Positions 33,848 to 46,649 of a stretch of DNA of 64,000 nucleotides are shown piece by piece. Position 1 is the first letter of the stretch; every line of letters starts with the position of its first letter. The notes below the pieces were generated by a model, which saw only the letters and a list, made by a program, of their open reading frames with translations, was not told the DNA's origin and made no database searches. The position numbers were made by a program, and so were the translations under genes. Origin of the DNA: Cryptomeria japonica (lineage: Eukaryota > Streptophyta > Pinopsida > Cupressales > Cupressaceae); assembly GCF_030272615.1 (NCBI RefSeq), contig NC_081413.1:554863136-554927135 (forward strand), in the 5' to 3' direction.

Positions 33848-36279
33848 TTTTATCCCTCTTTGAGATGTTGCGACTAGGAGAAGTAACATCATTTTAAAGA
33901 AGAATAAAATATAATGGGTAGGGATGAATGAGGAATATCAACTTGATTCCCCATTCATAGGAAGGATGATGATGAGTTAATGAGATGCCCCCTCGAGAGG
34001 ACATATGGGTTAAGAGAGCATAGGTGTGCTCTCAAATTGGAAAGGAAAGATGGTGAATATGGGTAGAAGAAGATGAAATGGAAGATGATTGGGATGGAAG
34101 GGGATTCCAAGGAAGATGAGGAGGATGAAAGAAGATGTATGAAATGATCAATTGGTTATTCTAGTGTGTGGTGAGAAATCATAAGTTTTGATATAGCAAA
34201 GGAAATTATGCACCAAGGTATGAGGAACTAGGGTCACAAGGTAGCCTTTTCATGGAATTGATTGTCAAACAAAAGGGTTGTACTTGTTCATAATTGACAC
34301 CACAAAAGTGTGTTAGAATATGTGAGGAAAATTGACTTAGAGCATAGTGGTCCTAGTGCATGAAAGGTACTAAATGACTTGGTATGCAAAAGATGAATGG
34401 TCATGCTAGAAGATATTATTATACATGCAAGGTAAGCAACTGCATAGTATTATTACAAGAACATCTTGGAAACACAATAGACAAGATAAAGATGATGCCC
34501 CAACAAACACCAATTAGACCACACCAAATTATAAAAAGATCAATGCAGCCTCAAGTAGGTGTAATCATGCGTTAAAAATATAAATCAAAAAAAAAAAATC
34601 GTTATTAAACATATCATACAACCAATAGATCTCTTTCCAAGGATAGGATAAGGTGATGATGAGGATTATGCCATACTTAGGATTGAGACATCTTTATGGG
34701 CAAAGATTATAGGATCGATAAAGATGATGGACAAAAGGATATGAAATTTATTTAATATTCACTATGCTAGGCTCAAATTTGATTTCCTACTAAGGTATGA
34801 TGCATGCACATAGTGTTTGATTTTATTTTAGTGCAATTATGAGGAGCTCCTAAGTTTATTATGTATGACGATGGGGATAAGGATGGGATAGAAGGTAAAA
34901 ATGTTTGTTTGTGGTGGGATGAAATATGGAAGGAGGTGAGGTGAAGATACATGAGATTGGTGGGAGGTTCAATATTAGTGTGTTGAATACTAAGGATGTA
35001 TAAAGGTGCAACTTTTGTATCAAAAAAAGGGGTAAAGTGAACAAGGGATGGGTAATGATGGATGGGATGACCTACGACACTATTCGATGAGAGTAAAAGT
35101 TATGCTAAGTTTATTATGGATAGCTGGATGAGTGTGAGTTTATTATCATGTGGGAATATAAGACTTATCAAGGAGGGGAAATGATATGCTAAGAGATGGT
35201 GGAAAAGAGACTACTATGCATGGCACTTGAAACAAGGTTTTCACCATGGTTACTATAGCATGCATTATTGGAGATCAACTTATTTTGAAAAGTGATGCAT
35301 TATTGGAGATCAACATATTTTTCTTTTAGTGCCTTTTGTGCTTCATAGGATTTTGATTTTTGACTTTGACATTGTCATATTTCAATAGCATTTGATTGGG
35401 TTATGTAGTAGAGGAATTTTCTTTGTTTTTTAAGTTCTTGACATAATTTTTTATCTCCTATTGACAAAGGCTTTTGGAATTTTGTACTTGTAGTGATAAC
35501 CTTGTTATTTTGAGATGTATCAATAGCAGGTGACACTTTTCGATCCAAGTCTAGAGGATGGGTGGAAGTGAAATGATTATATCAGACGATTAAGATATGT
35601 CAATCTTGAAATAATTCGATGATATATTTGATGGAGTCTTCATGGGTACTCTCTTTAGTGCTATTAATATCAAAGGATGCTTCCACTTCTTTAATGGGTT
35701 TGCAATTAGGCTTGGTAGAAACAATACTAGATGGTTCATACCCTAACCCACTATGTTCAGCATTCTGAATCAGCTTCAAAGGTTCATATATTCCACATTC
35801 TTCTTTCTCGAGATCGTTTCCTTTGTATCCAATCCCAATACATATTCAAAACCCCTTAGGATAAATCTTTGTAGGGGGATCAAGTTTAGGCTTTGTTCTT
35901 CTTCATCTATATCGTTGTATACCTAAGATGAGATATCCTTGTCGATAGTTTATTTGTCCATTGTCCCCTAATATTGGAATGTAGTAGTAGCACCTCAAAT
36001 TTTTATTTTACATGAAGGTGTCGATGATTTAGGTTGACCAAATGTTTTAGGGGATAGCGAGAGTTGACCTATGTAGAAAGAGTTGTGTAACTCATATTAT
36101 TTGCATCCAATATCATTGATTTTAGCATTTATCTCAGGGATGTTGTTAGAAGTGGATGGAGTAGATGAAGCTTTCACTATGGAAGGATCAATGTGTGTGG
36201 AAGATGATGATTTGTTATTAGTAGGAAAATGTTGTGAAGGGCAACATCTATTTTTTAATAATTCAAAGTATTGAAAGGA

Positions 36280-36500
36280 TTCTTGGTCAACAAGTATTGT
36301 TACTTCAATGCCATTGTGTGGTAATTCGATGTATTGATGATACGTGGATGGGATGACTTACATGAAATGGATTCATGTATGGCCAAGAAGGATTTTATAT
36401 GGGACGTCAAGGTCTAAATTTGGTATGTGGTTTCCATAATGACTAATCCACCTAAATGGATAACTTTATGGCACCTTTGGATTCATGTCTAGCATCATCA
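36280..36500 (-). pseudogene. Gypsy protease-region remnant
   Basis: Minus-strand text IPSTYHQYIELPHNGIEVTI preceded by ILLGHT-stop-IH resembles the block after the aspartic protease of Tat-lineage gypsy elements (LLGRPWIH..STYHQ..KFPHNG). Several stops. The lineage call is from memory of the family pattern. Confidence 0.5.
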
Positions 36501-37479
36501 TAAGATTTTATAGTAGTCCTCTTTTGAGGATGAAATACAACATCATAATATCCCAAAGGTTAAGTATTGGTTCTCTACTAGGACATGTTTGCTTGTGGTT
36601 TTATGGATGAAGGATTTGATATGGAGGGATTTATTGTGAGATGGGTAGATAAAAGGAAAATATTCATTGGTAAATGTGAGGGTTGTGGAGAAGATGAGTG
36701 CCTTATCATGGCTTGAACTTAATTAATGTTAATTTCATTACGGATACGAGACTCTTGAATTGTTTTATCTAAGATCTCGTTATATGTAAGTGAGGACTAA
36801 AGTAACTCTAGAGTAGATATTTGTGGTAGTGTTTTATTTAGGTGGTCAAGGAATGTTTTTGTAGGTATGGAGGAGAATGAGGCTCCCTAGATTGTAAGAT
36901 GGCCACATTAGGTAGTTATAGCATAACTAGGTGCTTTAATTTTTACTATAGCTACATAAGTAAGGCTTTATTGAAGATGACCTACAACATAATCGATGGA
37001 TTGGGAATCAATATTATGGTTATAGGTATAAGGGACCCTAGTGTAAGATACAAAAGCATTACCATTATTATGTTTAGGAAAAATTTGCTTGTGCATTCCC
37101 AAGTCTTCACTAGGGGACATATGGTCTTAACATATATTTCTCCTCAACGAATGAGATCTTGGATAGAATATTTGAATCTTATGCAAGTGGAAGTTTTATG
37201 TACTCACAAAAGTCATGGTCCTTATACCAACAAGGTTTGTGTACATCTTCACTAAGTGGTGTTATGGCTTGAAGTTGGATCGATTTAGAATGGAATAGCT
37301 TGTGGAGGTTAACCTCTGGAGGTTATCCCAAAGGTGTATAATCACATCTAGTTCAGCTCATCTAGGTTGAGCCTTGGGGATAGTCACATGTTGTTGAGGA
37401 AGTTGATGATTTTGGGAAGATGATGATGCAAGTATTTGAATGTTTTGGACATGTTTAGCACTTGTAACACCATCATTGA

Positions 37480-37960
37480 CTATGTTATTTTTCATGTTCC
37501 AAAATTAGGGTTTGTCACTAAATTGATTATTATATTTTTTCTCTTTATAGATCTTGACTAGTCCTTTGTCTATAAGGGCTTTTTCATTTCTAATAATTTT
37601 AATATGATCTCATCAAAAGGAATTGGCACAATAGATTTATAAATAAAATTCCATTTCTTGATTCAAGTTTTGGACAAAGATTGTGACAAGTTGTTTTTCA
37701 AGAATAGGCCATGAGAATAGACTAGTAAGGTGTGTCCACCTTTGCATGAAAGAGGGAAATATTTCACCACTATTTTGTTTTGTGCTACGTAGGTCCATCA
37801 TGGTAATTTCATGTTCAATGTTATAGAAAAGTTGTGTGATAAATTCAATGTCTAGTTTCAAGAAAGTGTTAATGGTTCCATAAAGAAGGTAGGTAAACCA
37901 ATCAAGGGATTATCCTCCTAAGCTTCTAGGTAATTTTCTCAAGATATGCACCAAGGTAGG
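37480..37960 (-). pseudogene. Gypsy gag capsid remnant
   Basis: Minus-strand frame with DWFTYLLYGTI, then an open stretch at 37861-37637 reading FITQLFYNIEHEITMMDLRS, FPSFMQRWTHLTS and TIFVQNLNQEMEFYL. This matches the retrotransposon gag pattern (F..QF, L...Q...ES, F..R...) of plant gypsy elements. It is truncated by stops on both sides. Capsid function is lost. Confidence 0.75.
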
Positions 37961-39051
37961 ATACCTCTTGGTATGCAATATATAATTCTTTGAGGGGTAT
38001 CTTAGGATATCCATTTTATTTGTATTTATCAAACTTAGGATTTTTAAAGTTTTAAGGAAAGGGGATCATAGTGATGGACCAGATGAAAGGGTAAGGACAT
38101 AGATCTTAGAAAGTATATGTTTTCTTTTGATCTCCTATTTTAAGTCCCTTGAGGGTAGCTTTGATTTGTGGAATGTCTTGTGCAAACAAAATTATGGAAT
38201 TATGAGGTATAGGTGGTTGTTGATTAGTGATGAGAGGTTGGGATATTTGTAGGTTTCAATAGGTGGATGAAATGGGTTTGAGGTTTTAATAAAATGTGTT
38301 GTGTTTAATAGAATCAATGTATAAATTTGAGTGGAATGCATGAATACTTGATGTTGTCGGATTTGAGATAAATATTTTGAGTGTTGATATGGTTTGTGTT
38401 TGATGGGATCTTGATATATAAGTGATTTCTAGGGATGGCATTGGTGGTTTGAGAGGTAATAGGAGGATTAGAAGACAATATAGTGGATTGAGAGGTAATA
38501 GGAGGATTATAAGATACAATTATCAATTGAGAGGTCACAAGGTGACTAGAAGAAGATGGAATAAGTGATATTTTATGGTTTAGAATGTGGAAATGTGGAA
38601 GGACCTTGTAGGATGAGTTGTAAGATATTAAATTCATTGGGTTGTTTAGCAGATTTAGCTAACATTTGCATGATATATTTGGATTATTCATGATATATCA
38701 ATGTATTATGTCCATAGCTTGGATGTATTGGGATAAGTCCTCTAAGGTTGGTGAATCTAGGTTATCGAAATAACTCTTCATCATGTTTGAATTGGGATGA
38801 AAATATGAATGTGTTGGCTAAGGGTACTTGATGAACCACTTCTTAAAGAAGTTTTCATTGGATGTTGATGTTGGTTACCCTTAGGAAGAAATTTTTTTTT
38901 TGGTTTGGGAACTTGTGATAGGTATATAGCTAAGAATGTTGTCTATTAGATAAAGGTGAAAAGTGCTAATAAGATAATAAAATGAGGAAGGATGGACCCT
39001 AGATAGAAATTATGGATTTAGTGGGTTAGATTGATGGATGATGATGGATTC

Positions 39052-39223
39052 AACTTGGCAATGTTATGGATAATGAAGAGGAGATAATGGATACAACTTG
39101 GCAACATTATGGATAACCAAGAGGAGAGAATATATTCAACTTGGTAATGCTATGGAAAACCAAGAGGTTCTAATGGATACAACTGGGCATCACTAAAGAA
39201 ATCCTAGAGGTTCTAATGGAGAC
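39052..39223. repeat. 43-bp tandem repeat, four units
   Basis: AACTTGG/AACTGGG starts at 39052, 39095, 39138 and 39181, an exact 43-bp period, with units ending in AAGAGG..AATGGATACA. Copies differ at several positions. Confidence 0.8.
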
Positions 39224-39348
39224 AAGACCAATTTTTTTGCAAGTAAATCTAGATCCTTGATAAATGAGAATGATGGATTAATTAGGGTTGACAAGTGCCT
39301 AAGCAATATGAGATGGTGATTATTCTGGAATCTAACTTGGAGTAGCCA

Positions 39349-40242
39349 TGTTGGGAAAAATGGTGTCTCAACCTTGCATTTATGCGAGGTTACTATTTAT
39401 AGTAAGTTTTCATTTGAGCACGAAATGGTGTGAAACTCTCCCTGAAGCTTTTGTTTGGTTAGATAAGCATTCCGGTAAAGTTGCGTCGCAAGGTCATAGC
39501 TAGTTTTGAAGATATTAAAGTTTTCGTCTTGGAGGGGTGCAATAAAATATTTAAACTTAATTTTGGGGACTTTAGAGGCTCTGAAACGCCCTGAAAAGTG
39601 GCCATAACCGGTGAAGCAGGTTACGAGGTGATAGAGCACTTCGCGAGCTTTCCGACGCTTCAAACGGTTCGTCAATCGGACACCCGGTTCTCAAGTTATG
39701 GCCTCCGGAAGTTTGTACTCCTGAAATAGGAAAAATAATTTGTATCGGATACATAAATGAGCTATAAAAGGGAGCGACACATGTTGATATGTGCTTTAAC
39801 ATGTCATAGGGCATCTAGAAGGGAGATAAGGTCGGCTACACCTTATTGGGTGGTTTTAGCCCATGGTTTTGTAATACCGTTCGATGGTTTCTTGTATTGT
39901 ATCTCCTATTTATGAGGTGTGTGAGATAGAGGTTGTGTGTAAGAGTCTTATGGCTATTGAGTTGCCTCTGAATCTCTAATTAGTGGTACTCCTGCTAAGA
40001 GCTTGCTCTGCGAGTATGTTGTAATTTGTTTTTGATTGCTGAATAAAATGTTGAGCTGCTTTTGGAGGGTGGGGTTTTTCTCCCGAAAGGGTTTTCCCCA
40101 CGTAAATCACTGTGTTGTGGTATGATTGCTATTATATCTATTTCTATTTTCTGTAACTGTTGTAATGATCTGAAAAAGTTTTGCATTACCCTCCTCTCAA
40201 GGTTAGTGTAGGAAGTTGTTTCTGCTACTTAACTTCCTTACA
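39349..40242 (+). mobile_element. Solo LTR-2, copia-type, with perfect 5-bp target duplication
   Basis: 894 bp from TGTTGGGAAAAATGG to CTTCCTTACA, flanked by AGCCA at 39344-39348 and AGCCA at 40243-40247. A strong TATA box (TATAAAAG, 39763-39770) and a GGTTTTCCCCACGTAAA motif near 40089 are typical of copia LTRs. The CATTACCCTCCTCTCAAGG motif near the end parallels the other copia LTRs here. No internal sequence, so it is a solo LTR. Confidence 0.88.
39763..39770 (+). promoter_or_regulatory. TATA box of solo LTR-2
   Basis: TATAAAAG, a near-ideal plant TATA box in the middle of the LTR. Confidence 0.6.
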
Positions 40243-40749
40243 AGCCAAGTTCCCAAGATAGGAAAACTGAAATGATAAGGGCTAGCTTAATATAAGCTAG
40301 TGGATAAGGGGGATTAGGATCTAGATTTGACTATTAACAATATTTATTTTTCTTAGGTATGGAAATAGATTACGATTAGAAGATGAAATAGGTCAATTGA
40401 GGATGATAAAGAAAGAGAGTTTGTTGTTAGTCTAAGGTCTAGGGGCGATGATAAAATTTGTTCTGGGATAATGAATCGAGATGACAAGATGAAGAGGTAA
40501 TGAGGGTTTAGGGTTGAATATGATGAAGATAAAAGAGTTATTAGGTGGATTGATGATTTGAGATGGTTGTCCTAGGTCCAGTGAAGTTCTAGTAAGGTCC
40601 ATATTGATAAAAATGAAGGTAACCACTATAATATGAGAGCTTGATATAACTTGCAAATTTGAAATATTTTCTTATGTAAATTAATGGATAATGATTATAA
40701 TTGTAAAGTAAAAACACAACTCAAAATACATACTGATAACATAGTATAA

Positions 40750-42395
40750 TATCGATTTACATTCCCTTTTACAAACAACATAGCAGAATATGAAGCTTTA
40801 ATAACAGGCCTACAAATTGCAGATCAGTGGAAGATCCAAGAACTTCATGTTTTTGGGGACTCTCAACTTGGATTCGCCAAGAAAACAATGACTATCAAAA
40901 TAAAGATGAAAATTTAATCCCATGCAAGAAAATGGTGGATGATTTCAAACAATACTTCACACAGATAGTCTTTGAGTAGATTCTGAGGGATAATAATCAT
41001 GTTGTAAATGCCATGGCCACTATTGCTTCTTTGATTGGCATGCCTCATAATGAGACGCGCTACGAGTTCTTGATGGAAAATATTTTGGTTCCCTAATATG
41101 AGATCACTCCTACAAAAATGATATGTGTTGTTGGTCTTGACTCCCCTTGGTACAGTAGCATTTTCACTTACCTTCGCGACAAGATCCTTCCGCCTAAACT
41201 TTTGAATAATCAACATCGTACCTTCATTTGTCAATCCTCCTATTATGTCATTTTAGCCAATACCCTTTATCAACAGGGTCTACATGGTACTCTCCTTATA
41301 TTTTTAGAAAGTGACAAAGCTCAGGTTGTGTTATGAGAATTTCACGAAGGTATATGTGGTGCTCATTCTAGTGGTCCAACCTTAGGTAAGAAAATGATGA
41401 GGACCAGATACTACTAGCCTACTATGAAAAAATACTCATATCATATTGTCAAAAAGTGTAAGAAGTGTCAGAATCATGGAGACCTTATTCACGCACTAGC
41501 CCAGGAACTTCAACCAATTATCACTCCTTGACCCTTTTGCCAATGGGGACTCAATCTCTTAGGTAAGATTCACCCTCCCTCTTCCAATGACTACAAATGC
41601 ATCATTACAACTATAAAATAATTCTCAAAATGGATTGAGGTCATTCTTCTCACCCAAGTCACCGAAAAAGTAGATTGTAATTTTTATCTTGAACTATATC
41701 ATTTGCCAATATGGTGTTCATCTCTCCATCATCATAGACAACAGATGTCCTTTCAAAAATCAAGATGTTTGTGACCTTTGTGATAAATTCCATATTCATC
41801 ATCATTTCTCCATTTCATATTACCCTCAAGGTAATGGCCAAGTCGAGGCATCTAATAAAACTATCCTCAAAATCATCAAAAAGATAGTTGATGACGTTGG
41901 TCGAACTGGCATAGCCAACTCAACCCCACACTTTGGGCTTATCGCACAAGTGTTTGCATACCTATTGGAAATACTCCTTACTTACTTGTATATGGTGTTG
42001 AATACATCTTGCCTATCAAGGTTAAGTTACCATCCGTACGGGTCTCTTTGTGCAATATAATCAATGATGAAGACTACAGGGTCTCTCACTTAAAAGAATC
42101 AGAACTATTGGATGAGCATAGAAAAATTTCTTTTAATCATCTAATAGTGTATCAGCAACGAATGAGTCACAACTATATAATCATAAAGTAAAACCTCGAA
42201 CATACGGGGTAGGTGACTTAGTTCTCAAAGAGAATCCTAAGAATCTACAAGATAGAGAAAAGAAGGGTAAGTTTGAACTAAATTGACTTGGCCCTTACGT
42301 CATAATAGTAGTATATGGATCAGGTGTGTTGGGTCTCAAATCAACAGATTGGATAGATTCTAAGGAAATGCCAACTCCTATGATCAAACCCTCCA
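40750..42395 (+). pseudogene. Tat-like gypsy RNase H and integrase remnant
   Basis: RNase H block at 40780-40880 (NIAEYEALITGLQIA, ELHVFGDSQL). Integrase zinc site near 41340-41490 (FHEGICGAH..KKCKKCQNHGD, complete HHCC). Core near 41530-41880 with WGLNLLG (catalytic Asp changed to Asn), IIIDN and GNGQVEASNKTI (Asp and Glu kept). C-terminal part to about 42390 with LPIKVKLPSVRVS, YGVGDLVLKENPKN and a GPY motif at LGPYVI. Pieces lie in several frames with stops. In this lineage integrase is the last pol domain, so antisense or extra ORFs downstream before the 3' LTR are expected. Confidence 0.85.
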
Positions 42396-43241
42396 ATTGA
42401 CTTGGCCAACTTATAGAGCAAACCAATTCAGATTTTAACTCTCACTTCAGGCTCTGCAAGACCTAGGCGGGTATACCTATTCACCAGCTGTTTCCGATAA
42501 CCAGTGCTTTTTATAGTAGATTTATTATCTTAATCTGATATCTCTTGATCTTGAAATGGCATAGGTTCCTTGAATGGAGATATAACAGATGAGTTCAAGA
42601 TTGTTGTTGTAGAAGCTATTTGTTCTATGTTTCCTAATTACTTCTGTTGCTTTAAAATAACAAATGATGAATATAATGATGAGTGTAATCTGTAATTAAC
42701 TAGTGCCTTCTTTGCTGTTTGGGCTACAAAGTCATTGTACTTTCTTTAGGACTTATGGTGCGAGCCTGTGAGACAGTTTTTTAATCCATCCCTTTATGGA
42801 CCTGTCAGTTATTATTTCTTTTAAACCAAATAGATGCTTATATCATATGTTGATTGAATGAATTTAACCCTACCTTTAAGGGACCAATCAATTAAGCTCT
42901 GCGAGGAACAATTACAATTCGCAAGAAAAACTTTTGTTTCAACTTTATAGTATAAAGCATAAATTTAATCTCAAGAATATGAATAACCTTATCTTGTTAG
43001 ATAATATCACAGATGATTGCCAAAAGAAAGTGAAATAATCCACAACACATATGCAGAGAAAAACAATTGATTATAACATGTATTCCATTATGGTTTGTAT
43101 AACATAAGACTTACAGGCTGTCATACATTGCTATCTTGCTCTTATCTAATTCATCCTCTCTTTTTTTTATATTACAAAAACCATTCTCATATATATATGA
43201 GAACGAAAGCTTTTCATGAAAAGACACGTCTTTTCAAAATG
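42396..43241. other. Spacer between integrase and the antisense ORF
   Basis: No ORF supported. It would hold the 3' end of transcripts from both sides, since the plus-strand pol and the minus-strand ORF converge here. Confidence 0.4.
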
Positions 43242-46200
43242 CTAATCGCTAGTTTGAACGTTTCTAACAAACTTAAGCAAAAAGAGATTAAGAATTCCTA
43301 AATGATGAATATAATCATCATCCTTGAAGGTTTTGATTCTAGCACTCTGTTTCTTCAATTCTTCTCCTTGCGACAGATATTTGAATATCATCTGGTTGAC
43401 GGTAGGGGCCATGTCCTTACTTCGATCCATTTCTGACAAAGCCCAGTCTTTGACGCTGATAAGCTCATTCTGCAAATCCTCCAAGGATATTACTTCTCCT
43501 TCTTTATAGACCGAGGGCATTCCAATAGGTTTCCCATCATCCAATTCCTTTAGATCTCTTCTCAGCGTATCTTCAAGTTTAACATGATTTTCCATATACG
43601 CAGTCCCTTCAGTCTTTTCCTCTGGCGTCATTGTATTGACACTATTCAGTACTTCATGTAATCGTGCTTTTAATCTCTCATGCTCTGTTAATGCCTTTAT
43701 AGTTCCATTATACACCTTCCAATATGGTTCGACATGCGAAAGCATGGTGTTAAATCGATGTCCGATGATATCATTGACCAGTTTATCCATCTTTTGTTGG
43801 ATACTATTTGCCTGTTTGGTAGCCTTATCTGCTTGATACTTCCAGTATAGAGCATCAGAAACATCATCCAAGCTACGTCTTGTGGGGTATGAGGTGTATT
43901 CGCTTATGGGAGTCCTTGTCTCAAGTTGCAATATTTTTGCTTGCAACTTTTGATTCTCCTCTTTGGATTTTTCATACAACCCCTTATAAGTAACGTTTTC
44001 CCTAACCAAAAATTCTGTCTGGTCCAGGTTTAATCTGGCGAGATCCAAGTTCAATTTAGCAGTGACCCTAGGGTCGGTCTTTCCAACCTGATGAACCATG
44101 AGGTGTCCAAAGGTTCCTTCAATATCCACAATGATAGGCCTCTTCCCCTTTGGATATAATGCCCATTGTAGGAGAGCCTTCTTATCGGGATCATATCCAG
44201 AGCCTAGGAATAATTTGTCTATCTCCTGAGGCAACACCTGTTGATTCAAATCTTGCTTTTTCAGGAACCCGTCAAATAGAAGTGCTGAGTTTATATCCCA
44301 ACCAGAAAAGATGATTACACCGGCCTCTTTTAGTAATCTTCTCCCTTTCTCAGGGGTCATATCTTTCATGAGGATATTGATTTCATCCTGTAATTTCTTC
44401 ATCTGTTCTTCTTCTGGTCTTCCAACCATGCTTCGTTTAACATGTGCTCCTTTGTACTGGTACAAAAATGAAAGGAATTCCCTAGAAGAGGCGAATCCAT
44501 CATCAGCAACAAAATCTTCATGTTCAGTCATCCTTATATCGACGACATCTTTAATGTTAATTTCACCAGTGTCCACATTCACCTCTGCTTCAAAACCAGG
44601 AGGATAATCTTCTCTAGGAGAATCAATAGGGATACTACTAGCAGTTGATTTTGGTGACATGTGAGCTAAGGGTTGACTATCCTTCTCAGTGTTAATAAAA
44701 TGAAGGAATTGTGGGGGCACTCTATGCATGATCTCTACTTCATGTTGAAGTAGCCTTTTAGCTACTTCCAAAGGATCTTGGAGATTTCCAAGTAGATTTC
44801 CATCTATCATCCCCCTTGCCCTTTTCCATTTGAAGGCCTCCCAAGTCAGTTCACTCTTTTCTCTCAAAACCTTGGCCTCCTCTCTTTCAAGATTTTTAAT
44901 CAAGTCATCTGGCATTTTGGCCACATGTATTCTAGCTTTGAGTTTTTGTGACGCCCTGGCAGCTCTTATATACCCTTCAGGATCGAAGTTCTCTCTAGGT
45001 TCACCCAGAGTCATGCCATAGTAGTCTAACTTATTTTGAAGTAAATGATAGCTTTTTGAACTTTTAACAATAAAATCAGAAAAAACCAATAAACCTGGAA
45101 TGATGGACTGTTTACCGAAATCTGTAAGGTGTTTGGCACTGACAATAGATAATTGTCTTACAATCTCCAGGCTAGCCACCCTGTTTGGTACTGTAATTGG
45201 AAGCATGTGTGGTTTTCCTTCATACCCAAATACCCTGATTTCTGTGTGATTATCGTGACAATACCAATCACCCCAATTGTGATCAATTTGTGACTCCGGA
45301 GAGTAGTCCTTTGGCCTGAGGAATCTCTTAATTTCAGGGGACAGAGTATAATCTTTGTGTTGCCCAAAGGCCGCACTAAGGGGTTTCACAAAAATTCCTG
45401 AAAGTGCCAGTACTGGTTGTTCATGAACCTCTGGTCCCATGCAGAAACCCACAACTGAACTGGCTTCTTCAAACCATTCTTATCATAAGCTCTAATGCAG
45501 AAATCATCTGACCAGAAATTGATCTCTTGTCCACAATAAAGAATAATATGCATCAATAAGGAGTACAATGAAAAATGGATGTTCACGAGATCCCCTTTTA
45601 ACTTCTCCAACCCATGATTTAAGGCATCTGCAACATAAGTGGCATAATCAAATGACCTAGGGTCTTTTGATTGTAAATTAGCACATAGAACCATAACCCC
45701 AATATCCATGAGTGGGTGAGCCTCTAGGCCTAATACTTGGGCTGCAACATAATATGTATATTTAAAATATGGATGGAAGTGGTTGACATCAAACGGCACC
45801 TTGTCATCTTTGCTGAACGGAACAAATGACCCACCCACTTTCGGCCGGTGAATAGGTAGTCTCCATGTCCTATAGATGTTTTCCAAGCTAAAGAATTCTT
45901 GTGACAGTTTCTATATATCGATTCTCTCCTCTACTTCCCAGTCTAAATCAAATACCATATCAATAGTTTGTTTGTTAATCACCACTAAGGGATTCCCTCT
46001 GTAATCGCATATGGTTGTGGTTCTCGGATTATAACAATCTACCAGAGCTTTCATTAATTCAACACCTACAAACACGTTTGGGACTACCAATTTCCCTAAG
46101 TTCTTCTTCCATAGATTATTTATGGGCTCAGGAGCATCCCTTCTTTTGTAGCTAAATAGGAACAATTCATGTCCTCTGATTTCAGTCCAGATGTCTCCCA

Positions 46201-46393
46201 GGTTTTCAAATCTATCCTCCAATCCTTCTTCTTCACTTTTGATCTTTTTAGACCTTACACTAGATGTGGGACATTGGTCTAGCAAATCCTGAGTCAGAGC
46301 TCTCCCTTCCTTCTTTTGTCTTTTGGGCTTCTCTTTAGGGTTTAGTTCTTTTCCTTTCCTACTCTTTTTAGAAGAAGAAGAAGAAGGTTCCAT
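43242..46393 (-). pseudogene. Large antisense ORF (~1,050 codons), unknown family, one stop and one frameshift
   Basis: Starts at the ATG at 46393 (MEPSSSSSKKSRKGKELNP); the frame extends slightly further but with no ATG. Frame 1 runs to 45386 with a single TAG at 45911-45913 where Gln is likely. It then moves by one base into a 700-codon open frame ending at 43242. The shift fits loss of one base in the A5 run at 45390-45394 (plus strand). Features: Ser tract, basic nuclear-localisation-like segments (residues 9-28), helical middle, HNWGDWYCHDNHTEIRVFGY, PHMLPITVPNRVASLEI, acidic linker, coiled coils (LYEKSKEENQKLQAKILQLE) and a helical C-terminus. No catalytic motif recognised. It lies behind gypsy integrase in antisense, the usual place for extra ORFs of Tat-like elements. 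Might encode a DNA-binding or accessory protein; function unknown. Confidence 0.65.
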
Positions 46394-46649
46394 GATTTCA
46401 GCAAATACGAGAGACAACACTTACTTGGAGAAATGTCGAGCTCTTCTGATTGTCGTTCACAAATTTCTGCAAGTTCTTTGCAATTTTCAGTCTCTTGGCA
46501 TTAATCTGGCTCCTATGAAAATTCGATCAGTTCAGCTGTAATCGTATGGGCAACTTGTGCACAGTTAATGTCTCTGCGTCTACAATGGCTACTCGAGTGT
46601 TTAAACTTAATTGCAGATGTGACATTCTTCACTTGGGCCTTTAACTCTT

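Larger units (their letters stand above)
33848..39348 (-). mobile_element. Decayed Tat-like Ty3/gypsy internal region (gag and protease remnants)
   Basis: Minus-strand order from right to left: proline/serine-rich leader frames (38637-38286), gag (about 37960-37480), protease-linker remnant (about 36500-36280), then unrecognisable sequence down to the polypurine tract and LTR start at 33847. Reverse transcriptase, RNase H and integrase are not visible, so it is either internally deleted or decayed beyond recognition. The 43-bp repeat at 39052-39223 lies near its 5' side. Confidence 0.6.

Noticed and set aside
36899-37255. 118-codon plus-strand frame
   Set aside because: It lies antisense between gag and protease remnants of the minus-strand gypsy element and shows no domain or codon signature.
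38286-38637. Pro/Ser/Thr/Ile-rich minus-strand frames
   Set aside because: Low-complexity sequence with internal short repeats; could be a gag leader of the gypsy element but not supportable as a gene.
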